64,000 bases of DNA, taken from NCBI GenBank assembly GCA_963834725.1, contig CAWICN010000001.1:5022001-5086000 (forward strand), in the 5' to 3' direction. The notes under the pieces were generated by a model. That model was given only the letters and a program-made list of their open reading frames with translations. It ran no database searches and was not told the DNA's origin. The position numbers were made by a program, and so were the translations under genes. Positions 36,931 to 47,854 of this stretch are shown here, in pieces. The DNA comes from PALSA-693 sp963834725 (GTDB taxonomy: Bacteria; Actinomycetota; Acidimicrobiia; Acidimicrobiales; Palsa-688). Position 1 is the first letter of the stretch, and every line of letters begins with the position of its first letter.

Positions 36931-37954
36931 ATGGGCGTCCCGCTTGCCCACCAGTCCTCGCCGGGGCGGGTCACCGTGAAGTCGTGGGCCCCAAAACTGG
37001 CTGGGCCGCCCGGGTAAGCGCGCCGCGACCGTAGCCCGAGATCGGCAGGGCATCGGGGTCTTTCTTCCCAGCCTTGGTGACATGCCACTGGCTGTTGTCA
37101 GCCCTCGTGACATTCAGGAGGCGATAGACGAGCGGTGCCGACATGCCGAGCCGGACACGGTCGCCCGGGACTTTGCGGCTCTCCGAGCCATGCTCAACTC
37201 GGCTGTCAACGCCGATGTGATCGGGCGGTCGCCGGCCCGCAAGGTCGCCTTACCGAGGATCGTCCGGCAGGAGCGCACGACCATTGACCCTCTGCAACTG
37301 CGCCGACTGGTGGACGAGGTGCCCGAACACTATCGGGCGTTGGTGCTGACAGCCGGGGTGTTGGGTCTCGCCTGGGAGGAAGCGATCGCGTTGCGGGTGC
37401 GAGATGTCGATTTCATGCGGCGGACCGTGTCTGTTGCTCAGACGGTTGAGGGGCTCGCGGGTCACCATCGGATTGTTCCGGAAGGTAATGGTAAGGCGCG
37501 TCTGCGGACGATGTCGGCTCCGGTCTTCGTTGTCGATGCCATTGCGAACCATCTGGCGACGTCCCGAACGCAGATAGCGCCCGACCCGGACGCCCTCATC
37601 TTCCTCGGTCCCCGAGGCGGGATACTGCGACGTCGATTTTGGGGAGCGGATCCTGCGCCCTGCGGCTGCTCGGGCCGGGATACCGGGTCTGACCTTCCAC
37701 GGTCTAGGGCATGCTGCCACTTCGTCCCTGGTCGATATCGGCGTCCACCCGAGGGTCATGGCGTCTCTTATTGGGTACGGCACGGTCAGGACGACGATAG
37801 AGATCTACGCGCGGTCGAGCGATGCCGCGGATCGAGAAGCCGCGATGCCGCGGATCGAGAAGCCGCGAGGCTCCTTCAGGAGCGCTTTGCCGCTGCCTTC
37901 GAGACCGATGTGCGACGGCAGCCCCGGACGGGCCGGGTCGGATACGGACCGTAA
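36931..37954 (+). pseudogene. Decayed tyrosine recombinase (phage-type integrase)
   Basis: N-terminal arm and core-binding blocks are present (VTVKSWAPK, then in another frame GRPGKRAATVARDRQ and LGDMPLAVVSPRDIQEAID), followed by the catalytic domain (VLTAGVLGLAWEEAIALRVRDVD). One indel lies near 36995 beside AAAA. A second, an extra base at TTTTGGGG near 37640, puts the catalytic end (TFHGLGHAATSSLVDIG, MASLIGYGTVRTTIEIYA with the Tyr) out of frame. A 23-bp tandem duplication at 37821-37866 then brings the frame back. The box II arginine is also glycine (HGLGH instead of HxLRH), so the enzyme would be dead even with the frame repaired. Confidence 0.75.
37821..37866 (+). repeat. Exact 23-bp tandem duplication in the integrase remnant
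   Basis: The unit begins GATGCCGCGGATCGAGAAG and is repeated without mismatch (37821-37843 and 37844-37866). Its length is not a multiple of three, so it shifts the frame. Confidence 0.9.
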
Positions 37955-38005
37955 TGGTGGCCGGCCCCGCTTCGCGGTCGCGTCCGAAGCTAATATTCGC
38001 GACCG

Positions 38006-40789
38006 GTGGCGAGGCCGACGGGGACAGTGACATTTCTCTTCACCGATATCGAAGAGAGCACCCAGCGATGGGAGGCGGACCCGTCGGCCACCGAGGCGCT
38101 GGTGGCCTCGCACGACAAGCTGGTTCGGACGGTGGTGGAGGGTGACGGCGGGTATGTGTTCGCCACAACGGGCGACGGTTTCGGGGCGGCCTTTCAACGG
38201 GCCTCTGACGCGATCGCCGCGGCTGTCGAACTCCAGGAATCCTTCACCAGCGAGGAGTGGGCCTCGAGCGGTTTACGGGTGCGGATTGGGGTGCACACCG
38301 GGGAGGCGGTCGAGCGCGACGGTGACTATTTCGGCCCGACGGTGAACCGGGCGGCCAGGATCATGGGCCTGGCCCATGGAGGGCAGATTCTGCTTTCGGC
38401 GGCGACGGTGATCCTGGCCCAGGTTTTCGACACGGTGGAGCTGGGCGAGTACCAACTGCGGGGATTGGCACGGCCGGAGCGTCTCTACCAGGTGGTCCAG
38501 GCGGGGCTCGAGCGGGATTTCCCTCCCCTGCGAGGCGATAAGGACATCGCACACAACCTGCCGGCCGCCTTGAGCTCCTTCGTGGGCCGCTGGGCCGAGA
38601 TCGACGACGTGGCCGTCCGAGTTGCGGAGGGGCGGCTGGTGACCCTGGTGGGACCCGGAGGAGCGGGCAAAAGCCGCCTGGCCATCGAGGCAGCTCGGCG
38701 CCTTCTAAACGAGTTTCCGGACGGGGTGTGGCTGGTCGAGCTGGCGGTGCTACGTGATCCGGGCCACGTGGCCCCCACGGTGGCAAAGGCGATCGGCCAC
38801 CACGACCCGCTGGCAGAGGCGGGCGGTCCGGACCTCGTGCGAGAACGGCTGGCGGCGGCGATCGCCGACCGGCGCATGCTGCTAGTGCTCGATAACACGG
38901 AACACGTGCTGGATGCTGCCGCCGAAATGGTCGGCCGGCTGCTGGGGGCCTGCCCGCGCTTGGTAGTGGTTGCCACGAGCCGGCAGTCCCTCGGCGTGGG
39001 CGGCGAACGCCTGGTTGAGGTCGGGTCGCTGGACCTGCCGGCAGGTGACGATGCCACCGCGGTGGTGGCCTCGGGGGCCGGGGCGCTGTTCGTGGAGCGA
39101 GCCCAGGCCGTCCACCCCCGGTTCCGGCTCGACCCGCCCACCGCGGCGGCGGTCACGGAGATCTGTCGCCGGCTAGAAGGGCTGCCGCTGGCCATCGAGC
39201 TGGCCGCCGCCCGAGCCCGTCTCCTGACGGCCGCCCAGATCGCTGAGCGGCTGGGGGAGACGCCGGGTCTGCTGGCGGGCGGTTTCAGTGGTGCGCGACG
39301 TCATCAGACCATGCGGGCCGCGCTGGCCTGGTCGTATGACTTGCTCAGCGAGGCCGAGCAGGGGCTGTTTCGGCGGCTAGCGGTGGTCCGCAGCAGCTTC
39401 ACCTTGGAGGCCGCGGCCTCGGTCGCCCCCACGGTCGGCGCCGACATCCTCGACGTGCTGGGCGGGCTGGTCGACAAGTCGCTGGTGGCCGTGGTCGACG
39501 CTCCGGACGGCCAGCGGCGCTTTCGGCTGCTCGAACCGGTGCGGCAGTTCGCGGCCGAGTTGCTACAAGAGAGCGGGGAAGGAGACGACGCCGGCAGCCG
39601 TCACCGCGAGCATCTGCTATCCCGTCTGCGAGCCAGGGGCACCATCGCCCCTGGCTCCGCCGCGTTCGAGCAATTGGCCGCCGAAGTCGACAACCTGCGG
39701 GCTGCCGTGGAGCACTCGATGCGCTGCTCCGAACCCGAAGCCGCCACTGTGCTTATCAGCTCCTACGAAACGTGGTGGCAGGACCTGGGTTTGGTCGACG
39801 AGCTGGTGGACCGGCTGGCGGACGCCCTGAGAACGGCCAGCCGGCCCCGCATATCGCTCGGCGCCCTGTCCTACGCCCTGGATACAGCGTCGGGCAACGC
39901 GGCATACCTGGGTCGCGTGGACGAGGCGGTCGCCTTCGCCGAGCAGCTCGCCGAGCTACGTCACCAGCATCCCGACAGACTCGACGTGCAAGCTCACTGG
40001 GCGTTCGCCCTGGGTACGCTGAACCTCTACCGGGCCGGCGGTGATCTCGCTGACGGAAACCGGCTCATGCGGGAGTCCCAGCGTGCCTTTGAGGCCTGTG
40101 ATCAGCCCGCCTTGGCAGCGTTGGCCGCCGCGAACATCCCGCAGGCCGCAATCCCCTGGGACGCCACCGATGACCCCGAGGTCGCCGGCGCCATCAAGGA
40201 CAGCACATTGCTGGCTCAGACGGGCGGGATTCCCAATATCGCGTTGATGATGCGCGGCCTCGACGGCATCATCCAGGTGATAGCCGGAGCGATTGACGCC
40301 TACCCCTTGTGCCTTGACATCTTCGCCGAGATGGACGCCCTCTACGGCGGGTGGCTGTCCGAATATGGCGGCGTGATTATCGGTGTAGCAGCGGAGCTGG
40401 TAGAAGACCGACCCGTCGCCACGGCAGGCGCCCTGCGCTGGCTCCGCTTCTGCCGCCGGTCCGGCGTGAGAATGATGCTCCCCTGCGCGATCCGCGGCGC
40501 CGCCCGACTGTCCGCGAGAGCTGGAAACCTACAGCAGTCACTGCGACTGTGGGGAGGTGCCGAGCACGTCGAGGCGATCACGGGCATGCGGTACATGCCG
40601 CTCATGGAGCGACTGGACCGCCCGCTCCGCCAGAAGTCCACCGATGCGCTCCGACCCGCCGCCTCTCGCCTGCTCGCCGAAGGAGCATCCTGGTCGGTAG
40701 CACAATCGACCGAAGCCGCCGAAGAAGCGCTTCTCATGATCCAGGCTGACCACGTCCCATCCGGTGGCGCAGCCGGGCCAGGCGAGTGA
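38006..40789 (+). CDS. Class III cyclase/NB-ARC (STAND) ATPase/TPR-like signalling protein
   Basis: Intact, 927 residues. Residues 7-180 form a cyclase domain (TVTFLFTDIEEST with Asp14, ATTGDGFGAAF with the second Asp). NB-ARC follows (LVGPGGAGKSR near 214, MLLVLDNTEHVL, GLPLAIELAAARARLL), then helical repeats with VDKSLVAVVD and RFRLLEPVRQFAAELL typical of AfsR/MalT-like STANDs. There is no DNA-binding domain. It matches the C-terminal three quarters of the protein at 18047 along its length. The next cyclase gene starts in its stop codon (GTGA), so the two are co-translated. It probably makes cAMP or cGMP under control of the ATPase switch; the ligand is unknown. Confidence 0.92.
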   Translation: MARPTGTVTFLFTDIEESTQRWEADPSATEALVASHDKLVRTVVEGDGGYVFATTGDGFGAAFQRASDAIAAAVELQESFTSEEWASSGLRVRIGVHTGEAVERDGDYFGPTVNRAARIMGLAHGGQILLSAATVILAQVFDTVELGEYQLRGLARPERLYQVVQAGLERDFPPLRGDKDIAHNLPAALSSFVGRWAEIDDVAVRVAEGRLVTLVGPGGAGKSRLAIEAARRLLNEFPDGVWLVELAVLRDPGHVAPTVAKAIGHHDPLAEAGGPDLVRERLAAAIADRRMLLVLDNTEHVLDAAAEMVGRLLGACPRLVVVATSRQSLGVGGERLVEVGSLDLPAGDDATAVVASGAGALFVERAQAVHPRFRLDPPTAAAVTEICRRLEGLPLAIELAAARARLLTAAQIAERLGETPGLLAGGFSGARRHQTMRAALAWSYDLLSEAEQGLFRRLAVVRSSFTLEAAASVAPTVGADILDVLGGLVDKSLVAVVDAPDGQRRFRLLEPVRQFAAELLQESGEGDDAGSRHREHLLSRLRARGTIAPGSAAFEQLAAEVDNLRAAVEHSMRCSEPEAATVLISSYETWWQDLGLVDELVDRLADALRTASRPRISLGALSYALDTASGNAAYLGRVDEAVAFAEQLAELRHQHPDRLDVQAHWAFALGTLNLYRAGGDLADGNRLMRESQRAFEACDQPALAALAAANIPQAAIPWDATDDPEVAGAIKDSTLLAQTGGIPNIALMMRGLDGIIQVIAGAIDAYPLCLDIFAEMDALYGGWLSEYGGVIIGVAAELVEDRPVATAGALRWLRFCRRSGVRMMLPCAIRGAARLSARAGNLQQSLRLWGGAEHVEAITGMRYMPLMERLDRPLRQKSTDALRPAASRLLAEGASWSVAQSTEAAEEALLMIQADHVPSGGAAGPGE

Positions 40790-43512
40790 GAATAGCGGCA
40801 ACGGGGCTGGTCGTGGAGGGCGAACGTCCGCACGGGGAGCGTCCGACCGGGGCGGTGACGTTCCTATTCACGGACGTAGAGGGGTCGACACGCCTGTGGA
40901 TGGCGGACGAGTCGGCGATGGCCGCCTCTCTGGCCTTGCATGACCGGATCGTTCGCACGGCCATCGAATCGGCCGGAGGCTACGTCTTTTCCACCGCAGG
41001 CGACGCGTTCTCGGCGGCCTTCGATCGGGCATCGGATGCGGCAGCGGCCGCGCTGAAGGCACAGTCCGAGCTCGACACGGCGGCATGGCCGGGACCAGCC
41101 CTTCGGGTCCGGATGGGGCTGCACCTAGGCGAAGCGGAGGAGCGCCAGGGTGATTATTTCGGGTCGGCCGTCACTACCGCGGCCCGGGTGGCGGCGGCGG
41201 GCCACGGCGGCCAGGTCTTGGCCACCGACCCGGTCCGGATGACCTCTCATGTCACGAGCCGGGACCTCGGAGTGCATCAACTCCGGGACGTCGACGAGCC
41301 GCTGCGCCTGTTTCAGCTCGGTGAGGGCATGTTCCCTCCGCTGAAAGCCAAGTCGCGGGTCCTGACGAATCTGCCGGCGCGCCCCACGAGTCTGATCGGG
41401 CGTGGCCAGGACGTGGAGCGGGTTCGACGATTGCTCGCCGACCACCGACTGGTGACGGTGACCGCGGTCGGCGGTTCGGGCAAGACACGGGTGGCGATCG
41501 CGGTCGGGGAGGCCGAGCTGCCCGATCGAATTGGGGAGTCTGGTTCGCTGACCTGACTGCGGTGACCAATGGCGGAGAAGTCCCGGCGGCTATTGCCAAG
41601 GCCGTCGGCCTCTCGTTGCTAGACGGTGACCCGGCAGATCAGGTGATCGAGCACCTGGTAGACAAGGCGGCCCTGGTCATCCTGGATAACTGCGAACATG
41701 ATCGAGGCGTGCGCGGAGTTCACCGAGTCGTTCCTCATGCGAACGGGGGACTCGGTTGTGCTGACGACGAGTCGAGAATTGCTGGGCGTAGACGGAGAGG
41801 TGATCATGCGGTTGGGTCCGCTCCCCGCCGAGGACGGGAACGCACCGGCGATCCAGCTCTTCAACGAGCGGGCCGGGGCCGCAGACTCCCAGTTCGTCGT
41901 CGACCAGGACATCGCGGTGGTGGGGGCCATCTGTCGCCGTCTGGACGGTTTGCCGTTGGCGATCGAGCTGGCCGCGGCCCGCACGACAACGATGACGTTG
42001 CCGGAGATCGAGGCGGCACTCGACGATCGGTTCCATCTGCTCGGGGGCGGCCGGCGTCCGGCGCGGCAACGGACTCTTCAGGCGACGCTGGACTGGAGCT
42101 ACGGTTTGCTGCGACCCTACGAACAGCGCGTTCTGGCGGTGCTGTCCGTTTTCGTCGATGGCTTCGACGTCGAGGGCGTGACCCATGTGGCCGGGGTGAA
42201 TCGTGCTGCGGCGCTGGCCGTTCTGGACGCGCTGACGTCGAAGTCGTGGGTCGTCCGGCTCGACAGCGGCGAGATAGCCCGGTTCGGCTTGTTGGAGTCG
42301 GTCAAGGCCTACGGCGAGGATCGCCTTACCGAGAGGGGCGAGACCTTCGAGGCCCGTGACCGGCATGTGGAGCACTTTCATCGACTGGCGACCGCTCGGG
42401 GCCACACCGGCGCCTCGGAGCTCCGCCTCGGTGTGGCATTGGCAGGCGAGCGCCGGAACTTGACCGCCGCTTTCGAGTGGGCGACGACGACCGGTCGATG
42501 GTCACAGGCGGCGGAGCTGATCACCGGCGCTTACGCCGCTTACATACGCTCGGGCGCCGCACTCGAGGCTCGCCAGCTGATTGAACGGGCGGCGGCCGCG
42601 ACCATGGAGGTTGGACGCGAGCGGGTAGATGAGCTGCACCTGGCTGTCTGCATGACGGCTGCCTGGATGAACGACTGGGCGGCCTACAGCGCGGCAGCCG
42701 AAGAACTCACGACGTCGACGCGGCCGATCATGAGGGCATGCGGACACACCGCTCTGAGTGTGCGCACACCCTTCGCCGATAGCCTGACTGACCTCGCCCA
42801 GGTCGACCGGGGTCGGGCGGAGGTGACCTCCGCTATGAACATATCGTTCGACCCGCTTTGGGATCTCTACGTAGGAATGCCTCGCTGGGTCGAAGGTCGT
42901 ATCGCGGCCAACCGCGGCGACTTTCGGGGCGGCCTTGAGGGCTGCCTGGATTTCCTCGATCAGTGCAGGACGACCGACTTTTATCCGACCATAACGCCCC
43001 GGGCGGCCAAGCTCGCTGCTACCTGTCAGATCCTGCTCGGAGATCCCGTCTCGGCCATCGACACCCTCGCCTGGCTCGAATCACTCGCCGCCCACGCGGA
43101 TCTGCGGCGGATACCGGGATTCACGACCGATGACATCCGATCCCTGGCCCTGTTGGCCCAGGGCCGTTTGGCTGAGGCCGTTTCGGTCATCTGCGCTACC
43201 GCCATCGAGGGACTTAGTGACCGGATGCCGGGTCAGGTCTGTGATGCGGTCGTCCTGCTCGCCGCCCTCACCGACGCGGAAGGCGATGGGCGTCGCAGCC
43301 TTGAGTTGCTTCGTCAGATGGGCGCTGGTCTCGAGCCGGGTATCCGGATCTTCAGCACCCATCTCGCCCACCGATTCGGCGTCGGCAGCGAGCACGTCGA
43401 GCTGCAACAACGGGCTCTGGACTATGAGGTGGACAGCCCGGAAGGATACAACGGCACCCTGATGGCGTCACAGGCGGTTCGGGGTGAGCTCGCCCGGCGA
43501 GGTTGGGATTAG
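40786..43512 (+). pseudogene. Class III cyclase/NB-ARC/TPR-like protein, two frameshifts
   Basis: GTG 40786 overlaps the preceding stop. The cyclase domain reads AVTFLFTDVEGSTRLWMA and STAGDAFSAAF, with GDA instead of GDG. The NB-ARC P-loop is TAVGGSGKTR. The frame is lost at GGGG near 41536 (continuing as GVWFADLTAVTNG in another frame) and returns near 41695 at LVILDNCEH / MIEACAEFTES. The rest to 43512 is open (GLPLAIELAAARTTTM, then helical repeats). If repaired, it is about 908 residues. It is more divergent from the other four than they are from each other. Confidence 0.82.
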
Positions 43513-44322
43513 GCGCCGAACTTTACGTAACTGGGCCTGGCAGTCCTCGGGGCGAAGGCGTGTAGGGTGTGGCCGAAAGAGGCCGTCGCAACCGACAACG
43601 GACTCATCTATGCGTATCCAACAGGTATGAGACGGCGGGCCCGCCCCTGAGGATGCGACCGCGCCGGAGGCGAAGGGGTCTGTTATGGTGGGGCGAGCAT
43701 GCCGAGCGGTGTTTCGGGTGGCTTCTTCGCCCGGCTGGACCCAGCCGATGCCACGGCGCTGGCGTTCCTACCGTTACCCGCGGCATACTCAAAGGCGTGG
43801 CCAGCCGGCTGCGCGCCGCCGACGCCATCATCGTTCACTGAATCAACCGCTCCCGGCAACCACTCTTGAGGGGCGACCACAGAGAGTTGACCGTCCGCCT
43901 TGACTCCAGTGACGGCGCAGAACGTGCGCTCGAGAATCCGAGCGCACGGCACCTCCGACAAGCGCCGAACGGCACGTCCGAGTGCCTCCTCGGGACGTGA
44001 GGCTTCCCACGCTGTGGTTGAGAAAGTACGCCGGCAGCCTAACAAGCAGTTCCGCAGTATCCCACCGACCCTGCGATTGGTGACACCGCCCAATGTGCGA
44101 CTGGGACGCTATCCCCGCGTTTCTGGGCCATCGGGGCCCCCTTGCGGCGACGATCGAGAATCGCCTGAGCAGCTCGTCCGGCCTCAATAGCCGAGCGATA
44201 ATCCGACCGCCGACGGAGCCGTCTCGCTTGGCAAGCCATCAATTGGGGACATTTCGACTTGATATTTCCGGGCAGTTGAGGATGTGCTACTGGCGCTCCT
44301 AATGTGGCCAGGTGTGAGGGCA
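43513..44322. other. Gene-poor stretch between cyclase genes
   Basis: About 800 bases without a supported gene; it includes one copy of an 89-bp repeat (43982-44070). Minus-strand open frames here and at 44348-44743 resemble each other only because of that repeat. Confidence 0.35.
43982..44070 (+). repeat. 89-bp direct repeat, copy 1
   Basis: About 87% identical by eye (11 or so mismatches, no gaps) to 44680-44768; shared blocks include GAGGCTTCCCACGC, AAAGTACGC and GCAGTATCCCACCGACC. Weaker similarity extends about 65 bp upstream of both copies. Confidence 0.75.
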
Positions 44323-44634
44323 GTGACGGGAACCCTGACGGTCCTGTTCACGGATTTAGCCGAGTCGACGGCCCTGCGGGCCAGGCTGGGTGAGCGCTCG
44401 GCGGATGTTGTGCGCCGTGATCATGACCACGCCCTGATCGCGGTTCGTAACGAACACGGCCTACCCGACGTCCATGTCTTCGTCGCGAATGTCCTTCGTC
44501 ACGTGAGAGAGTGTGAGCACCGCGGCGAGCCAGGCGTCTCGCGTGGTGAGTTCCGGGCGTCCGTGTTGTGCTTAGGATCCCAGGCGGGGGAGGAGTGGCC
44601 GGAGGTCGACGAATACAGAATGTTCGCTCAGTAA
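44323..44634 (+). pseudogene. Cyclase stub: first 40 residues of a class III cyclase domain
   Basis: From GTG 44323 the sequence reads TGTLTVLFTDLAESTALRAR and then DVVRRDHDHALIAV, which is the start of a cyclase domain with its first metal aspartate. After about residue 45 the similarity ends and the remaining frame (to 44634) is unrelated. The second metal site and the ATPase are missing, so this is a truncated remnant. Confidence 0.6.
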
Positions 44635-45195
44635 CCCGGTCGGAGATCCGTCCCGCGCAGCGCATATCGGCACCTACGAGCGGCTCCTGGGGACCTGAGG
44701 CTTCCCACGCCGCGGTTGGGAAAGTACGCAGGCAGCCTGACAAGCAGCTCTGCAGTATCCCACCGACCGAGCGGTACGTGACGCGCGAGGGTGCACTTTA
44801 CGGGCGGGGGACGATATCGGGCAGATGGGTTACCGGGCCAGGGGGAGCCCTATCGCCGAGCCATCGTCCGAAACTCGGAGCGTTTGCCCCGGCCCGAACC
44901 GACAGCTCCCATTCACACCATAACGTCGCCATGAGCCGCCGATCAGGGATGGGTTGGACCATCGGGTTCACCCGACGCCGGGGGACGCCCCGCTCATCAT
45001 CAGCGCCGGAACAACTGACGCGCCCAGCGGTCGCCAGGAGTGGTGGCGGCTGCGCCACTTCAGCTCACCTCAGACGCCATGTGCACGAGAAACCCAGATT
45101 GTCTGGGCTCGATGAAAGGTGTTAAGCCAATCCGTCGAGTGGTACGGAAAGATCCGATCCGTCCGGAGTGAGAGTCGCATCCCCATGCACGGCAG
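44635..45195. other. Gene-poor stretch with the second 89-bp repeat
   Basis: No supported gene in 561 bases. It holds the repeat at 44680-44768 and the 3' flank of the minus-strand cyclase gene. Confidence 0.35.
44680..44768 (+). repeat. 89-bp direct repeat, copy 2
   Basis: Partner of 43982-44070, 698 bases downstream in the same orientation; the cyclase stub lies between the two. Confidence 0.75.
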
Positions 45196-47854
45196 TTATT
45201 CGTGGCTTCGGAGCTCTGCGCACACTTCGAGGAGGTACTGCTCGATCTCTGGCGTTGATTTGGTCGCTGCCTCGTCTTTGCGACGTTGGTATTCTTCGTC
45301 GCCGAAATGATCTCGGGCTCGGGCGACGGCATCAGCAGCACGCGCCGGCCGGATGCAGTTGGCGGAGGTGACCGCGTCGGGGACCGGTACGACGTCGAGT
45401 CGGCCCAGAGTTGCGAGCGGGTCTATGACGTCTCGAGCCCACATGCGCACGATGATGTGCTGGCCGGTTGCCCGGGCTTGGTCGAGTATCTGCGGGATCG
45501 CCTCGATCACTGCCCGTGGGTTCTCGGTTGCCTGAACGACGGTCAGCCAGGCGGTGGCATTGAGGTGCGCGTACGTGTCGCGGGAGCGGGCGGTTAGATC
45601 GCGGGCGTCGGCGAGCAGGGAGATCGCCCGCGCGGTGTCGGGTTCGGTGATGCCGACCTGCATCAGGCCTTGTGCGTAGGTGCGGGAGTGGCCGGTGCGG
45701 CGGCCGAGATCGAGAAGCTGGCGGGCCATCTGCGGATCGGGCGAGCCGAGCGCGACGCTCAGGGTAGATGCGTTCCACATGGCCAGGCCGGCGTCGTAGT
45801 TGAAGTCTGGTCCCCATGCTCGGGCGAGCTCCAGGGCTCGGCGGTTGTGTCTCAGGCCCTCATCGAGACGGCCGAGCGCCCAGCATGGTGAGCTCAGAAG
45901 GTACAGAGCCAGCGGCAGAAGCGGGTCCTGTCCTCCGTCGCTGTTTCCGAGCACCTTACGGGCCGAGGCTTCGGCGTCCGCCACGTCGTCTGTCATCCAG
46001 CTCGCGGCGGACCGGTGAAGCAGAGCATGACGGCCGAGGGGCCGTTCGGCCCCGCCCGGAAGGTCCAGGGCGCGGTGCAACCATCCCCAGACCTCCGGCA
46101 GCCGACGGCTGTGGTTGTACATGAAAAGCCCGCCGACGATCCGGATGGCAGTGTCCACATCACCTTCGCCGAGAGCTCTCTCGCTGGCCGTCCGGATGTT
46201 GGCGAACTCGTCGTCGATGTGGTCGAACCATTGCTGGGAGCTGTCGCCGCGGATGCCGGCCCAGGACCGTTCGCAGAAATCGGCGTAGTAGGTGCTGTGC
46301 TGTCGCCGCAGTCTGACTGTGTCGTCGTCACCGAGCTGGGCCGCGCCGTACTGGCGCATGGTCTCGAGGAGGCGGTAGCTCGTGCGGGACCCGACCGGGT
46401 TGGCCGTGGCCAGAGATTTGTCGACCAGCTCGGTGAGCATGTCCAGGGTGGTCAGCTCGTCGTCGAGCTCGCAGACCTCGCGTGCCGCGGCAACGTCGAA
46501 GGCACCCGAGAACACCGACAACCGGGCGAAGAACAGTTGGGTCGGCGGATCCAGAAGGTCGTAGCTCCATTGCACCAGTCGACGTAGGGATCCGTGCCTG
46601 CTGCCGGGATCAGAAAAGCGCTCCGCCAGCAGCCGGAAGCGCTGGTCGAGGTGGCGGGCGATTTCTTGCGGCGACATGGCGATCGTCCGAGCTGCAGCCA
46701 GCTCAATGGCCAGGGGCAGCCCGTCGAGCTGCTGGCAGATCTGAGTGACCGCCGAGCGACTCTCGTCGTCGAGGTCGAAGGCCTGGCGCAAACTCGTGGC
46801 CCGGTCGATGAAGAGCGGCACCGCCTCTTCCACCGCCTCCAGCGGTCGTAGCGTCATCACCTTCTCCGCCGGCACATGGAGGGGCTCTCGGCTCGTGGCC
46901 AGCACAGAAATGTTTGGGGCCGCGGCCATAACGGCCAGGACGAGATCAGTCGCCTCGCCGAGAAGGTGCTCGCAGTTGTCCACCAGGAGCAGCGCCCGCC
47001 AGGTCGACACCACGTCAAGGAGGTGCGCTCGGAGGTCCATCACGGCCGTCGCCTGCAGCCCGAGCGCCGACAGAACGGCCGCGTCCATCCCGGCGGCGGT
47101 ATCGAGCGCGGCAAGCTCGCACATCCACACCCCATCGGGGAAGGCGTCCACCGACTCCAGTCCGACCTGGACGGCCAGCCGGGTTTTGCCCACCCCGCCC
47201 GGCCCCACCACCGAGACCAAGCGGTGCTCCCGCAACGCCGCGACAACCTCGCCCAGCTCGGTCCGGCGACCGATAAACGAGGTCGGCTGGGGCGGCAGCC
47301 GACCGCGGCGGCCGTCGAACGAGCGCAGGGCCGGAAAGCTTCGTTGCAGCCGGGCCCACCAACTGCCACACATGTTCAGGACCGGCCAGGTCGCGCAGGC
47401 GGTGCCATCCCAGGTCAGTAACCATGAGATCGGGACCAATCTCCTCGGCCACCAGTCCGTAGGCGGCGCCCGACAGCAGGACCTGTCCGCCGTAACCAAT
47501 TCCCATCAAACGCGCGGTTCGGCTCAGCGCCAGCCCGGTCCAGTCGTCGCCGCGACGCTCGGCGTCACCCACGTGCACAGCCATCCGAGCCCGAAGCCCA
47601 CTCAGCGGCCGCCAGTCGGTCGACGCCAGCGCCCGCTGTGCCGAGGCGGCGGCCACCACTGCGCTAATCGTCGAAGAGAACTCGGCGCACACGCCGTCCC
47701 CGGTGTGCTTGAACACCCTTCCCCCGGCGTTCTGCACCGACTCCCCGACAAGCGCGTCGTGAAGCTCCAGTGCCTGCCGCATGGCGTCTTTATGAGCGGC
47801 CCACAGCTTGGTCGATCCCTCAATATCGGTGAAAAGGAATGCCACGGTCGACAC
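45196..47854 (-). pseudogene. Class III cyclase/NB-ARC ATPase/TPR-like protein, one frameshift (copy B)
   Basis: A close inverted paralogue of the gene at 23165-25820; most stretches are nearly identical, for example PPTQLFFARLSVFSGAFDVA. From GTG 47854 the cyclase domain reads STVAFLFTDIEGSTKLWA and FKHTGDGVCAEF. The ATPase and helical repeats (VVGPGGVGKTR, LLLVDNCEHLL, VDKSLATANP) are read in another frame to 45196. Relative to copy A, two bases are missing near 47341-47361, between the two parts. Thus each copy is broken at a different place. If repaired, it is about 886 residues. Confidence 0.85.
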
